DNA of 64,000 nucleotides from Fictibacillus sp. BK138 (GCF_004216955.1 NZ_SGXL01000001.1:2321413-2385412); one strand, 5' to 3'. Counted from the stretch's first letter, positions 9,447-19,598 are shown. Made by a program: numbers and translations. The notes: generated by a model not told the origin, from the letters alone.

Positions 9447-12400
9447 CTATTTCACTTGCAGAATGTGTCCACCGTCAAAGAAATAGAGATAACTCTCTTT
9501 TACCGGTTTCTTTAAAATTCTTTCAATTGCTTTTGCGTACAATGTCAGCTGCATTTCATATCTGTTTAAGAGTGTTTCTTTCGCTCCTGAAAATCCATTG
9601 GTAAATCTGTTCTGTATCTTATCTGTTTTATAGTCGATTAAAATAAATCCATCGTCATCTTCTATCAGACAGTCGATAACACCCTGAACAAGTACATGCT
9701 CCTCTTCCCCGCTCCAGTTATCCCTCGTTTCAGAAAGGGGAAGTGCCATGCTGAACGGAATTTCCCGCTTTATGTTTACGTTCTCTATCACTCTCTGTCC
9801 GAGGGGACTATCTATAAATTCTTTTATTTGCTCTAACTGGATATAACGGGCTTGTTCTGAGGTCAGAAGCTCTCTTGATTCCATCATGGCAACCTGTTCT
9901 TGCAAGTCTTCTAGAGTTTGAGATTTCTTAAATTCCACATGCTGCATAACCATATGCATAGCTGTACCGGCTTCAGCAGCATTCAACTGAGACTCCTGCA
10001 TGAATCGTGGCCGTTCATGGATAACGGGCTGGGCTGCTTTTACAAGATCAGTACTGCTGTATTCATCTGCTGTCTGAAACTGCTTTTTTAATTCTGTAAC
10101 AGATTGCTTCGAGCGCGTTACAGTGGAAGATTTATGTTCATATTGCCACGCTAGGCGGTTGGCGATCTCCTCTTTTGCTTCGCTCGAGATCTCAACCGGC
10201 TCGGATTGCTGCAGTTTCAAAAGGAGCTCTTCTTGTTTCTGCTCTTGTGCTGTCTCAAGTTCTTCGTAATCACTCGCTGGAAGAATCGTAATCTTCCAAT
10301 CTGTTTCATCTATGAAAACTTCTCCTCTTCCTCGTTCACCAGTACCAAGTACAGATAATAGAGGGCCAGCATTTTTATGCCGAATCACCGCACGCCCGAT
10401 CCAATCCAGATAACTTTTTACTCCTGCACGTTCATGATCAGGAAGCAGCCAGTTCTCTACATAAAGAGAATCACTCCAGCTTTCAGCAGACTTTTCTATG
10501 TCATTCACCGTTCCGACCAGATACAATTTTTCTTTCGCACGAGTCAATGCAACATAAAGGACGCGCATTTCTTCTGCGATAAGCTCCATCTTCTTTCTGC
10601 CGATGATCGCCAATCGGGGAAGTGTCGGATAGGTTACACGGTATACCGGATTAATATATTGCGTTCCAAGACCGAGCTCTTTATGAAGCAGTACTTTTTC
10701 TTTTAGGTCTCTCGTGTTGAACTGCTTATTCAAGCCTCCGACAAAAACGATCGGAAATTCGAGACCTTTACTTTTATGAATGGTCATGATGCGTACAACG
10801 TCTTCTTGTTCACCGAGTGCTCTTGCTGCTCCAAGATCTTTGCCGCGTTCCTGCATCCTTTCGATAAAACGAAGGAAACGAAACAGCCCGCGGAATGAAG
10901 TGCTTTCATACATTTTTGCCCGATCGTATAACGCCCTTAAGTTGGCCTGTCTTTGTTTACCTCCAGCAAGACCGCCAACATAATCAAAGTAACCCGTTTC
11001 CCTATAAATGTCCCAGATCAGATCTGCCAGTGATCCTTGACGAGCCTGATGACGCCATGATTCGAGCTGTTTTAAGAATAAGAAAAGTTTCTCTTTAATT
11101 TCTGTATTTTCTCCTTCTTGACTGTACAGCTCGACTGCTCCAAGATAGTTGTCCTTTTTTTGAATGAGCCGGACGATTGCAAGCTCTTCACCTGTCAGGC
11201 CTACTACAGGAGACCGGAGAACCGCTGCAAGCGGTATATCTTGAAGCGGGTTATCGATTACTTTCAGCAGCGACATCATCACATGGATTTCTGTCGCATC
11301 AAAATATCCAGTCGAAAGTTCCGCATGAGCAGGAATTCCCTGCTGTTTAAATTCTTCCAAGATAACAGGTGCCCATTGAGAAGTCGCTCTAAAAAGCAAG
11401 ACGATGTCTTTGTACTTTGCAGGTCGCATCATCTTTGTTTTTTTATCAAGAACAAGATGCGGCGTATCCCCCGTTGTCCCGACGATTTCTTTAATTCTTT
11501 CAGCAATTACACGCGCTTCGAGCTGAACGGTCTCAAGGTCCGACTTTTCCAGTTCACCGCTCTCAAGTCCTTCTTCATCCATGACAGGCTGACTTTTATT
11601 AATCAAGATCAGTTCAGGTTCGTTTCCTGGCTGATCTGGGTAATAGTCTGCACCTAATTTAAGTTCAGCGTCTTCACTGTATTCAATCTCTCCGACTGTT
11701 TCGTTCATAATCTGCCTGAACAAATAGTTCGTAGCCTGTAGAACGCCGTTTCTGCTTCTGAAGTTCTTAGCAAGGTCGATTCGAAGTCCGTTCCCGCCTT
11801 CTTTTGTGAACTGCTTATACTTTGATAAAAAGAGAAGCGGTTCAGCAAGCCTGAAGCGGTAGATAGACTGCTTCACATCACCAACCATGAACATGTTTCC
11901 TGAATCAGCGTCCTTTGAAACGAGACGGACAATGGATTCCTGAACAAAGTTTGTATCTTGATATTCATCCACTAAAACTTCGACGAAACGCTCGCGGTAT
12001 TCAGCTGCTGCATCAGAAGGAATTGGATTTTCCATCGTTGAACCTTCACCTTTTAGTACTTGCAAACAATAATGCTCAAGATCTCCAAAATCGACGAGTG
12101 ATTTTTCCCGCTTTGCCGATGAGTATCTGCGACCGAATGCTTTTACAAGTGAAGATAGCTCTCTTACGATCGGTGCCATCTCTTCAATATGCGCAACATA
12201 CGAATCAGGGTGGCGTTCAAAGAATTCCTCTTTCAAACTGACCGTTTTCTTTTTTATGGTGTCTCTCATTGCTTTTACTTTATTCTTTAGTTCTTCATCA
12301 ACATCTTTTCCTCTGACCGCTTTTAGCTTTGGCGGTTCATACGTTTGGAAAACTTCGTATAGTTGACTCCAGCTCTCTTTCACTTGATTCAGCGACTTCA

Positions 12401-13190
12401 AAAATTCTAGATCTACTTCAAGAGTCGCTGCATAAGGGAGCGGACCTCCTGGAATTTCTGCAAGGTCACGCGCACGTACTGCCATCGCTTGCAGTCCTTC
12501 TAACTGCAGGGAAATATCCGTAAGCAGCTCTTTTGTCCACGGAAGTTCATCGATCGACGATGCATTGATCTCGTAAGTTTCTGCCATTTGATCGAGCCAT
12601 CCTTCAGGGTCTGGATGACTTCTTGAAAAGTCATAAAGGGTAAGAACGAGCTTCTGAAGGTCCATATCATTCCGATCTGAACTGTAGGCGTCAACCACTT
12701 GATAAAAAGTATGGTCTTCTCCCTTGCTGTACTCTTCTTCAAAAAGTTCCTCGATCACTTCCTGACGGATAAGTTCTGCTTCTGTTTCTTCAGCAACCCT
12801 GAACCCTGGATCGAGATCTGTTTCGTAATAATACTTTCTTAAGACTTCAATACAAAAGGAATGAAGGGTAGAGATGGAAGCTTTGTTCAACAAATTCAAT
12901 TGTCTTCTAAGATGCAGAGAAGAAGGGTGATGAGTCAGCTCCTTATCGATCGCTTCCCCAATACGCTTGCGCATTTCTGCAGCTGCCGCATTTGTGAATG
13001 TAACGATGAGCAATCTGTCTACATCTGCAGACTGCTCTCTTATCATCGTAATAATTCTTTCAACGAGAACGGCTGTTTTCCCAGAACCTGCCGCTGCCGC
13101 TACGAGTATATTTTCACCTCGTGCCTGAATAGCTTGCCATTGTTCATCCGTCCAGGTTGACCCTTCTGGTTTTGGAATTAATGTTTTCAA
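9447..13190 (-). CDS. addA: ATP-dependent helicase/nuclease subunit AddA
   Basis: AddA is the UvrD-family helicase and nuclease of the AddAB complex, the Gram-positive counterpart of RecBCD, which resects double-strand breaks and recognises Chi. The 1247-residue protein has Walker A AAAAGSGKTAVL near residue 32, helicase motif II LVDEYQDTN, and a C-terminal RecB-type nuclease domain with QGVIDCLIEDDDG and IDYKTDK near residues 1165-1190. The start is TTG at 13190, nine bases after AAGGAGG, and overlaps the addB stop as TTGA. Confidence 0.97.
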   Translation of the reverse strand: MKTLIPKPEGSTWTDEQWQAIQARGENILVAAAAGSGKTAVLVERIITMIREQSADVDRLLIVTFTNAAAAEMRKRIGEAIDKELTHHPSSLHLRRQLNLLNKASISTLHSFCIEVLRKYYYETDLDPGFRVAEETEAELIRQEVIEELFEEEYSKGEDHTFYQVVDAYSSDRNDMDLQKLVLTLYDFSRSHPDPEGWLDQMAETYEINASSIDELPWTKELLTDISLQLEGLQAMAVRARDLAEIPGGPLPYAATLEVDLEFLKSLNQVKESWSQLYEVFQTYEPPKLKAVRGKDVDEELKNKVKAMRDTIKKKTVSLKEEFFERHPDSYVAHIEEMAPIVRELSSLVKAFGRRYSSAKREKSLVDFGDLEHYCLQVLKGEGSTMENPIPSDAAAEYRERFVEVLVDEYQDTNFVQESIVRLVSKDADSGNMFMVGDVKQSIYRFRLAEPLLFLSKYKQFTKEGGNGLRIDLAKNFRSRNGVLQATNYLFRQIMNETVGEIEYSEDAELKLGADYYPDQPGNEPELILINKSQPVMDEEGLESGELEKSDLETVQLEARVIAERIKEIVGTTGDTPHLVLDKKTKMMRPAKYKDIVLLFRATSQWAPVILEEFKQQGIPAHAELSTGYFDATEIHVMMSLLKVIDNPLQDIPLAAVLRSPVVGLTGEELAIVRLIQKKDNYLGAVELYSQEGENTEIKEKLFLFLKQLESWRHQARQGSLADLIWDIYRETGYFDYVGGLAGGKQRQANLRALYDRAKMYESTSFRGLFRFLRFIERMQERGKDLGAARALGEQEDVVRIMTIHKSKGLEFPIVFVGGLNKQFNTRDLKEKVLLHKELGLGTQYINPVYRVTYPTLPRLAIIGRKKMELIAEEMRVLYVALTRAKEKLYLVGTVNDIEKSAESWSDSLYVENWLLPDHERAGVKSYLDWIGRAVIRHKNAGPLLSVLGTGERGRGEVFIDETDWKITILPASDYEELETAQEQKQEELLLKLQQSEPVEISSEAKEEIANRLAWQYEHKSSTVTRSKQSVTELKKQFQTADEYSSTDLVKAAQPVIHERPRFMQESQLNAAEAGTAMHMVMQHVEFKKSQTLEDLQEQVAMMESRELLTSEQARYIQLEQIKEFIDSPLGQRVIENVNIKREIPFSMALPLSETRDNWSGEEEHVLVQGVIDCLIEDDDGFILIDYKTDKIQNRFTNGFSGAKETLLNRYEMQLTLYAKAIERILKKPVKESYLYFFDGGHILQVK

Positions 13191-16100
13191 ATGAGGCTGC
13201 CTCCTTCCTCTTGCATTTTTTCTAAAATGATTTCATCTTTTTCTGGTTTCAGCTGACGGTATTGATTTTCTTCAAGTGTCTGATCAAACTGGCAGACCGG
13301 TTTATAGGAACAGAACGTGCAAGGCACCTTCTTTTTCATTTCATAAGGCGCAATATCGATCACGCCGTCGGTAATACCTGTTCCAGAGCTGACAGCCATT
13401 TTACGCGCATGATGTCTCATCGTTTCAAAATTAGAAGCCGAAGCAACGGACGAGTGCGACTTATGAAATCCGTTATTCGTAAGGGCAACTGGAATAATGT
13501 TAGAACGCTTATCCATCGTGCTGTCCATTAATTGCACGGCCTCTTCTTCTGCTAATACGAGACCTTTCATCTTGAATTTTTTCAGCACTTCTTTTTCAAT
13601 CTCGTCAGCAGTCAACAGCTTCTTTTGATTTAGAAGAGGGTTATGAACATGGAAATATAGCACACCTGCAGGAATGGATTCTTGTCCAAGCCATTTCTCA
13701 GAATGTGCGACTGCAACATCCAGATATGTGAGCATCTGCAGTGCGATGCCATGATACAGCTCAGCAAGATTTAATCCTGTTGAACTCGACTTGTAGTCGA
13801 TAACACGCATTAAGAGCCCTTTGGAACTAGCGGCAGTATCCACTCTATCGATACGACCAACTACTTCCATCGTTGTGCCGTTCGGCAGCTTGTAGACTAA
13901 TGGCGGCAGCGTCCCGCCTGTTCCGAATGCCAGCTCAAGGCCTGCTGGAGTAAATCCGCTCGCTTTTGCATGTTCGCTTAAAATATGCGAAGCCTTGCCC
14001 ACAACTTCTTTCAGCTTCTTTTTTATATAAAGATGGCGGTTAGAGCTTAACAGGATCTCATGCTGAAGCTGAGGAGCCAAGAGATCGACGATATCTCCTG
14101 CCATCCGGTAGCAGTCTCCTTTTGAAAGATCGCTCCACTGGACTCTCCTCTGCTGCAGTGCATCGTTCATCTGTTTCAACGCAGCATGAAACAGCTGTCC
14201 GATATCAGGCGCTTCCAATTTGTACATCTGACGCTCCTTCAGTTTCAGCCCGTACGACATGAACTGTGAAAACGGACAAGACTGAAATAACTCCATGCGC
14301 GAAATACTCGTTAAGATGCTCTCTCCATAGAGTTCTTTTGATACAGAAGCGCTTAAAGGTGCTTCACGGTTAAAGTAAAACAAACTCGATATCGCTTTTT
14401 TTGCATAGTGGTCATACTGATCATCGGTAATGATCCAATTATAGACATCCCACCAAACGGATGAGATCGGATATCCCTTCTTCCATTCCCGAAGCTGTGC
14501 ACTTAAATAGGACACACTTTTCAGAGGATGCTGAACAAATGATAGATCATCTTCAACACCAGGTTCATTTTGATAGAGATGCTCTTTCAGATCAGGAAAC
14601 AGGTCACGCATCCTTTGGATGACCATGGATGGCTGCAATGTCTTTCCTTCTTCATCAGCCAGCGCATAAGATACGAACAGCCGGTCGCTGCCGTTCGTCA
14701 ATGCCAGATAGATCATAAATTGTTCGTCCAGCAGCTTTCTTCTTGCAGAAGGTGCCAGCAGAACACCGTTTCTTTCAAGCGCTTCTCTCTCATCTTCAGA
14801 CAACAGACCATCATCTTTTGGTTTAAGTGGTATGATGCCATCGTTGACCCCTAATAAAAAGTTAACTTTCACATCTGTGAAACGGGATCGCTCCAAAGTT
14901 CCTGCCAGCACCTGATCCAGCGATGGCGGAACAAGAGCAAACTTCATACTTTCAAGCCCCGTCTCAAGCATCTGCATCCATGTTTCTTTGGAAAGCTTCT
15001 CGCTTCCAGTCAGCTCTACCATTTCATCTAAAAGACCCAGCACTGCATTCCACACCTGCCCATGTTCACGCGCTGCTCTAAGTTTCCCTTCAGATTCAGC
15101 ATGAAGCTTTAAGCGTTCAAGTTTCATAGGAACAGAGAGGTCTTCTAAATATTTGTAGAGTGATGTACACAAATCTGCTACCGTTTCGCTCTTAGATAGA
15201 TCTCTAGATAGTCTTTTGAGAGGTGACACGATCATATCTCTAAGATCATTGATCAGCTGTTCTTTTTCGTCATCACGGCTCGTTTTTCCGAAATCATCAG
15301 CTTCAAATCCTCTGAATCTCTTATACTTCCAAGGTTTTGAATCTGTCCACCTGCTGCCTTGGATGCCGAGGGCCAAGACATAGTTTTCCAGTTCATCCAT
15401 ACATTTTCTAATCTCTGATGTAGTTTTTCTCATCTCATCAAGCGGATAGAGCATGTCTGTTTTTACAGCACGAAATACAGCTTCATACCGCCAGTTCTTT
15501 AACACTACGTCCAATGAAGAACGAATCAGTTCGATGAGCGGATGATGAAGCATTGATTTTTTTTGGTCTAGGAAAACAGGTATCCCATAATCGGAAAATA
15601 CCGTCTCAATAAGAGGCTGATAACTGCCGGCATTTCTGACCGTTACCGCAATATCCCGGTATCTGTATCCTTCATCACGGACAAGTTCAATAATTCTTCT
15701 GGCTGCACCTTCAACTTCTGACCTTAAGTTGACTCCGGCTGCTAAGTGGATCCCCTCAGGATTTGAATAGCTGATCGCAGGTCTCGCATCGTATTGTTTT
15801 TCAATATGTGCAATCGCAGGAGAAGTGAATTTTGGCGTATGAGAGAGCACGATTGGCTCTTCAATCTCCACATTCATCTCTTTCGCTTTTTGTGTAAGAA
15901 CTTGTGCTGTCTTCTTTGTCATATAAAAGAGATCCAACTCATGCGGATCAGAGTCCGGCTGATACGATTCCTCTGAGGTCAAGGCAATCGTTACTTTTTT
16001 TGCATGCGCCATGAGTCCAGCGGCCGCTTCAAGTTCTTGCGGTGTAAATGAATGGAAACCGTCTATGTAAATCTCGCAGTCCTTTATCGTATCTGAATAA

Positions 16101-16690
16101 GGTATTTTCTCCTGCAGCAGTTTCAAATAATCTTCAGAATCTAAATATTTTCCGGCAAGAGCTTTTTCAAGAGCGCCAGTTATGATACTTAAGTCAGACA
16201 GCTTGTCTTTTAGCACTTTTTTGTTGTTTTCTTTTTGACCAAGTGAAAGCAGCGTTTCTGCATTATATGAAAGATCTTCTGATGACACACAATACCGCTT
16301 TAATTCTGTTGTCATAAGCTCGAGTAATTCATAAAAGCCACTCTGTTCAGAAGCTTTCTTAAAGATCTTCAGTTCTTCTTTTTTGCTTTCAATTATTTTA
16401 CGAAGCATCATCCTCACACCAGTGCTTGTGATGTGCATTCTTGTCATCCCGCCTGTTTCACCAAGAATGCGCCAAGCCAAGCGTGAAAAACTATAAACTT
16501 GAGCACGAATCATCCCATTTAATCCGGGAGTTGATGCAAGCTTATACTCAGATTGAAAGGTCATCTGATCTGGCACTAAATAAATGATAGGACTCCCCGT
16601 TGGGTTCTCTGCAAGTTTTTCACGTATCTCTTGAAAGACAGAGTGGGACTTTCCGCTGCCGGATCGTCCCAGAATAAATTGCAAACTCAT
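13187..16690 (-). CDS. addB: ATP-dependent helicase/nuclease subunit AddB
   Basis: AddB is the second AddAB subunit, which carries an inactivated helicase fold that reads Chi and a nuclease domain with an iron-sulphur cluster. Visible are GRSGSGKS near the N-terminus, the nuclease motifs GRIDRVD and VIDYKSS, and the four cluster cysteines, one in CPFSQF near residue 800 and three in CTFCSYKPVC near the C-terminus. I chose the ATG at 16690 (MSLQFILGRSG) because AGGGG lies nine bases upstream; an in-frame ATG three codons earlier overlaps that site. The protein is 1167 residues, as expected. Confidence 0.96.
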   Translation of the reverse strand: MSLQFILGRSGSGKSHSVFQEIREKLAENPTGSPIIYLVPDQMTFQSEYKLASTPGLNGMIRAQVYSFSRLAWRILGETGGMTRMHITSTGVRMMLRKIIESKKEELKIFKKASEQSGFYELLELMTTELKRYCVSSEDLSYNAETLLSLGQKENNKKVLKDKLSDLSIITGALEKALAGKYLDSEDYLKLLQEKIPYSDTIKDCEIYIDGFHSFTPQELEAAAGLMAHAKKVTIALTSEESYQPDSDPHELDLFYMTKKTAQVLTQKAKEMNVEIEEPIVLSHTPKFTSPAIAHIEKQYDARPAISYSNPEGIHLAAGVNLRSEVEGAARRIIELVRDEGYRYRDIAVTVRNAGSYQPLIETVFSDYGIPVFLDQKKSMLHHPLIELIRSSLDVVLKNWRYEAVFRAVKTDMLYPLDEMRKTTSEIRKCMDELENYVLALGIQGSRWTDSKPWKYKRFRGFEADDFGKTSRDDEKEQLINDLRDMIVSPLKRLSRDLSKSETVADLCTSLYKYLEDLSVPMKLERLKLHAESEGKLRAAREHGQVWNAVLGLLDEMVELTGSEKLSKETWMQMLETGLESMKFALVPPSLDQVLAGTLERSRFTDVKVNFLLGVNDGIIPLKPKDDGLLSEDEREALERNGVLLAPSARRKLLDEQFMIYLALTNGSDRLFVSYALADEEGKTLQPSMVIQRMRDLFPDLKEHLYQNEPGVEDDLSFVQHPLKSVSYLSAQLREWKKGYPISSVWWDVYNWIITDDQYDHYAKKAISSLFYFNREAPLSASVSKELYGESILTSISRMELFQSCPFSQFMSYGLKLKERQMYKLEAPDIGQLFHAALKQMNDALQQRRVQWSDLSKGDCYRMAGDIVDLLAPQLQHEILLSSNRHLYIKKKLKEVVGKASHILSEHAKASGFTPAGLELAFGTGGTLPPLVYKLPNGTTMEVVGRIDRVDTAASSKGLLMRVIDYKSSSTGLNLAELYHGIALQMLTYLDVAVAHSEKWLGQESIPAGVLYFHVHNPLLNQKKLLTADEIEKEVLKKFKMKGLVLAEEEAVQLMDSTMDKRSNIIPVALTNNGFHKSHSSVASASNFETMRHHARKMAVSSGTGITDGVIDIAPYEMKKKVPCTFCSYKPVCQFDQTLEENQYRQLKPEKDEIILEKMQEEGGSLI

Positions 16691-16845
16691 ATTTTTCATC
16701 CCCTGTTCCGAACACTAATTCTGCTTTTATTATCTCACAATCTACTAGCAGGGCAAAGGCTAGTATGCTCAAAACCCATCAAATACGGCTGGTATTTAAA
16801 GGATACCTAAAGAAAAGGCTTTTCAGTGAATCTGGCAGCTCTTGA

Positions 16846-17042
16846 AAGTAGTTGATTTCCGCTCCAGGTTGCTCGCTTTCCACGGGGTGTGCGGTGAGCC
16901 TCCTGCCGCTTTGCGCCGTTAAGGTATCTCCACCTGACCGCTCGTCCCGTAGGACAAGGAAGGCACCGGCAGCTTTACATCGCACGAAGTAAATGTGACT
17001 TTTCATTTTCGAGGAGTCTCGTATCTTGCGCTTCAATCAACT
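16846..17042 (-). repeat. Dispersed GC-rich repeat, copy R1 (long form)
   Basis: This fills most of the 429-bp gap between addB and the next gene. Its ends are GTTGATTTCCGCTCCAGG on the left and GCGCTTCAATCAACTT on the right, so the outer GTTGATT and AATCAAC are inverted repeats. The core contains GTGCGGTGAGCC and the CACCTGACCGCTCGTCCC block found in the other copies. R1 and R2 share an extra internal segment containing TCATTTTCGAGGAGTC, which defines a long subtype. A spurious 85-codon reading frame crosses it. Confidence 0.75.
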
Positions 17043-17102
17043 TGCACAAAAGATGAGATAGAAAAAATCAAAAGCATCAATCGATCTATTAGATATGAGC
17101 AT

Positions 17103-17136
17103 AAAAACAAAAAAAACAGCTAAATGGTAAGCTGCT
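17103..17136 (-). terminator. Weak terminator of the 17120 cyclase gene
   Basis: On the minus strand CAGCT, an 8-nt loop and AGCTG are followed by a run of eight T. The hairpin overlaps the end of the diguanylate cyclase gene. Confidence 0.45.
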
Positions 17137-18193
17137 TTTCCTCGCTTGTTTGATGTTCTAATTTTAATGTGTTTCTCCCTGCTGCTTTTGCTTCGTAAAG
17201 GAGCGTATCTGCTCGCTGGATAATATCTGCTGGACGTTCTCCAATTTGATAAAAAGCAATCCCATAACTTAACGTAACAGGCAGTGCTCCTTCCTTGAGT
17301 GTATAGGGATACACTTGAAGATGAGTATTAACTTGCTGGATCGTTTTTGTCACTTCATATTCTTCTGCCGTTTCCATGATCCAGGCAAATTCTTCACCGC
17401 CATACCGATAAGCTTTACCTTCTTTTGCCGGCAAATATCGCTCAAATGCTGCAGCAACAAGTTTAAGGACTTCATCACCTATCACATGTCCATGTTTATC
17501 GTTAAAATCTTTGAAATGATCAATATCGCATAGAACTAACGCAAAAGGTTCATTCTTTTTCGTTTTCTCTAAAACATCTTCCTGGAACTTCCGGTGGTTC
17601 AGTAACCCTGTAAGATAATCTTGGAGAGACTGCAGCTGATACATATTTTTTTCGAAATAATATTGTCTTTCTTTAGATGCGATTACTCCTCCATACAGAG
17701 CGATCAGCCATAAAAATGACGTATTCATAAAGAACTGAAAGAAATCTGTGGTGTTCTGATATCCTCCATCTCTTAAAAAGAAGTATAGAATCGCTATAAA
17801 ACTGGCACCACCTAGAATAAAAGAACCTTTTAACCTCCAGTAAAGAGCCGCATGAATAACAATCAAATATCCTACTGGCATGAAAGGACTTCCCGAGCCT
17901 CCAGTCAGCTGCATGAGCCAAACATATGCAATATAATCAAATAGGATTCCGCCTCTAGTAAAAACAAGGTAATAAAAAGATTTTTCAGGTGCTCGGTTTA
18001 AAACGATTTGAGTGGATGTCATATAAAGGATCCCTATTGTAAAAAGGGTCGGGAATGTTTCTTTGTCAAAATTCAAAACATCTGCGACCGGCTTGTAATA
18101 AAAAAGCGGTATACAAATGATAAGAAAGAACCATCGCAATAGTGAAGAGATGGTCTCAGATCGATGTTCAGTGATCACAAAAAAGTCTTTCAT
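17120..18193 (-). CDS. Membrane-bound diguanylate cyclase (GGDEF)
   Basis: This 357-residue protein has about six N-terminal membrane helices (residues 15-170), a short coiled linker, and a GGDEF domain (about residues 190-345). The active-site loop is YRYGGEEF, a functional GGEEF variant, preceded by the substrate motif CDIDHFKDFND. It should make cyclic di-GMP from two GTP at the membrane. The residues where the inhibitory RxxD I-site normally sits read AKEG, so product feedback inhibition is probably absent. The membrane part has no recognised ligand pocket, so the signal is unknown. It lies close to a second cyclase gene and a cyclic-di-GMP riboswitch. Confidence 0.88.
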   Translation of the reverse strand: MKDFFVITEHRSETISSLLRWFFLIICIPLFYYKPVADVLNFDKETFPTLFTIGILYMTSTQIVLNRAPEKSFYYLVFTRGGILFDYIAYVWLMQLTGGSGSPFMPVGYLIVIHAALYWRLKGSFILGGASFIAILYFFLRDGGYQNTTDFFQFFMNTSFLWLIALYGGVIASKERQYYFEKNMYQLQSLQDYLTGLLNHRKFQEDVLEKTKKNEPFALVLCDIDHFKDFNDKHGHVIGDEVLKLVAAAFERYLPAKEGKAYRYGGEEFAWIMETAEEYEVTKTIQQVNTHLQVYPYTLKEGALPVTLSYGIAFYQIGERPADIIQRADTLLYEAKAAGRNTLKLEHQTSEEKQLTI

Positions 18194-18309
18194 GCTGCCA
18201 TCTTCCTTTGCATTTAGTTGCTATAATCAGGAAATTATAGCACATGGTCTTTCCTGTTTAATATTACTTAAACTTCCATTTAACAAAAAACATACTTAAT
18301 TCTCAGAAG

Positions 18310-19245
18310 TTATGCTTTAACTTCTCTTTTATTGCTGTACATCCGTTCATCAGCAAGCTGCAGGTAATAGTCAATATTTTCACATGCATCACCTAATAGT
18401 TCGATCGCACCGTAAGCTAATGAAATAGATTTGTTCCAAGCCATCAGCTGGCTTTCCATCTTTTCAACCAGTTTGTAAGCGGCATCCTCTTTTATCCCTG
18501 GCAGTAAAAAGACAAATTCATCGCCGCCAAACCGGAAACCAGATAAAAGTTTTAACCGTTTAGATAACTCCGCAATCTGTTGTAAGAGTTCATCTCCAGC
18601 ATGATGGCCATATTCATCATTGATATGTTTGAAGTTATTTATATCAAACATAACGAGTGTTATAGGCACATCTTGTTTTTGAGCTTTGTTAATTTCTTTT
18701 TCAAGGCAATCATAAAAATAACGGCGATTATATAGATTTGTAAGCGGATCACGGATACTGATCTCTTTTAAATCTTTAAATTGTTGGGATGAAAACCCGC
18801 TTAAAAAACCTGTTATCGCACGATGCGCGACCATGTTCCAGCGGTCCAGCATAAACAGCTGAACCTGCAGTGAGTCTGAAACGGTTATTCTTTTCATTTC
18901 ATGCAGAACTGATTCTCTTATACTTGTTGAGAAACAAGCTAGCGCTTGATGAGGAATTCTCTGGTGTCTTAAGAAATGAATACCTGAGCGGAATGCTTTC
19001 TGTTCCGCTTGTTTCAAGAAATGCTGAAAACGTTCTTCCCGCAAAAATACAGCATGTACGATTCCACGCAAAAATTTCTCTAATATCTTTTCATATTGTT
19101 CAACAAAACCGTTCATGAACGAGCTGAAGTCATCAAACTGGCTTAAGTGTACTTTATGTGTATGTATCATCGCAGGAATCGACTTCATGTATTCCTTAAA
19201 CAAGTTTTTTTTGAGTGTGCGTAATTCTAGTTGGAATTTTTCCAT
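18310..19245 (-). CDS. Soluble diguanylate cyclase (GGDEF) with helical N-terminal domain
   Basis: The 311-residue protein has no membrane segment. Residues 1-150 are helical and rich in aromatic and basic residues; I do not recognise the fold. Residues about 160-308 are a GGDEF domain with FDINNFKHINDEYGHHAGD and the active-site loop FRFGGDEFVF. It begins at an ATG after GAGGGG. No clear promoter separates it from the hairpin at 19281-19318, so it may be read from the riboswitch-controlled promoter about 370 bases upstream by read-through, or from a promoter overlapping that hairpin. This would put a cyclase under feedback by its own product; that is inference. Confidence 0.87.
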   Translation of the reverse strand: MEKFQLELRTLKKNLFKEYMKSIPAMIHTHKVHLSQFDDFSSFMNGFVEQYEKILEKFLRGIVHAVFLREERFQHFLKQAEQKAFRSGIHFLRHQRIPHQALACFSTSIRESVLHEMKRITVSDSLQVQLFMLDRWNMVAHRAITGFLSGFSSQQFKDLKEISIRDPLTNLYNRRYFYDCLEKEINKAQKQDVPITLVMFDINNFKHINDEYGHHAGDELLQQIAELSKRLKLLSGFRFGGDEFVFLLPGIKEDAAYKLVEKMESQLMAWNKSISLAYGAIELLGDACENIDYYLQLADERMYSNKREVKA

Positions 19246-19280
19246 TATTGCAACCCCTCAAATCTTAAAAATTTGCATAC

Positions 19281-19318
19281 AAAAAGCCATTACCCTTAAA
19301 TAAAGGGAAATGGCTTTT
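19281..19318 (-). terminator. Terminator between the riboswitch region and the GGDEF gene
   Basis: On the minus strand AAAAGCCATTTCCCTT pairs with AAGGGTAATGGCTTTT around a short loop and is followed by T residues. It ends the transcript that starts at the riboswitch promoter, unless it is read through into the GGDEF gene. Confidence 0.7.
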
Positions 19319-19341
19319 AACGTTTGATAACATTAAAATAT

Positions 19342-19488
19342 TCATTTAATGTTTTGTAAGTGTCGGATCTCAAACATCATTGACAGCGGAGTTTGCACGA
19401 AGACTGCTGTTGTACCGATTAATTCAGGTGCACTTTTCGTGAAATCTCGATCTGTCCCTTCTGAGTAAATCTTATCACCTTTAAAACA
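19342..19488 (-). pseudogene. Remnant reading frame behind the riboswitch
   Basis: Immediately after the aptamer the minus strand holds an open frame of 48 codons that opens after a TGA, has no start codon near its beginning, and ends in TGA at 19342. The translation contains KIYSEGTDRDFTKSAPE and VQTPLSMMFEIRHLQ, which looks protein-like rather than random. The likeliest reading is the C-terminal remnant of a riboswitch-controlled gene that has lost its N-terminal part. I do not recognise the family, and an untranslated leader is an alternative. Confidence 0.3.
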
Positions 19489-19504
19489 TCAATAAATCCG
19501 TTCC

Positions 19505-19598
19505 CCTTTGGCAACCGGCTGCCATTGTATGTTTCTTCATACTTTAGGCCCATAGCTTTGCGTCCCAGTTTTTCAACTGGTTTGCCTTTAAACAAAGG
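19505..19598 (-). promoter_or_regulatory. Cyclic di-GMP-I riboswitch (GEMM-I aptamer)
   Basis: The minus strand reads through all the conserved blocks of the GEMM-I aptamer in order: AAAGGCAAACC, a P2 hairpin CCAGTT-GAAA-AACTGG with the GAAA tetraloop, GGGACGCAAAGC, GGCCTAAA in the tetraloop-receptor arm, and GCAGCCGGTTGCC. P1 closes with CCTTTG (19598-19593) against CAAAGG (19510-19505). A sigma-A promoter lies just upstream. It should sense cyclic di-GMP, and two diguanylate cyclase genes lie immediately downstream. No terminator abuts the aptamer, so the expression platform is unclear; the next hairpin is about 190 bases away. Confidence 0.88.

Noticed and set aside
11118-11657. 179-codon plus-strand frame inside addA
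   Set aside because: It is antisense to the conserved helicase domain of addA, with no start signals. Its length is a by-product of addA codon use.
16779-17036. 85-codon frame on the minus strand
   Set aside because: It lies almost wholly inside repeat R1, has no ribosome binding site, and similar frames appear in the other repeat copies. It is repeat sequence, not a gene.
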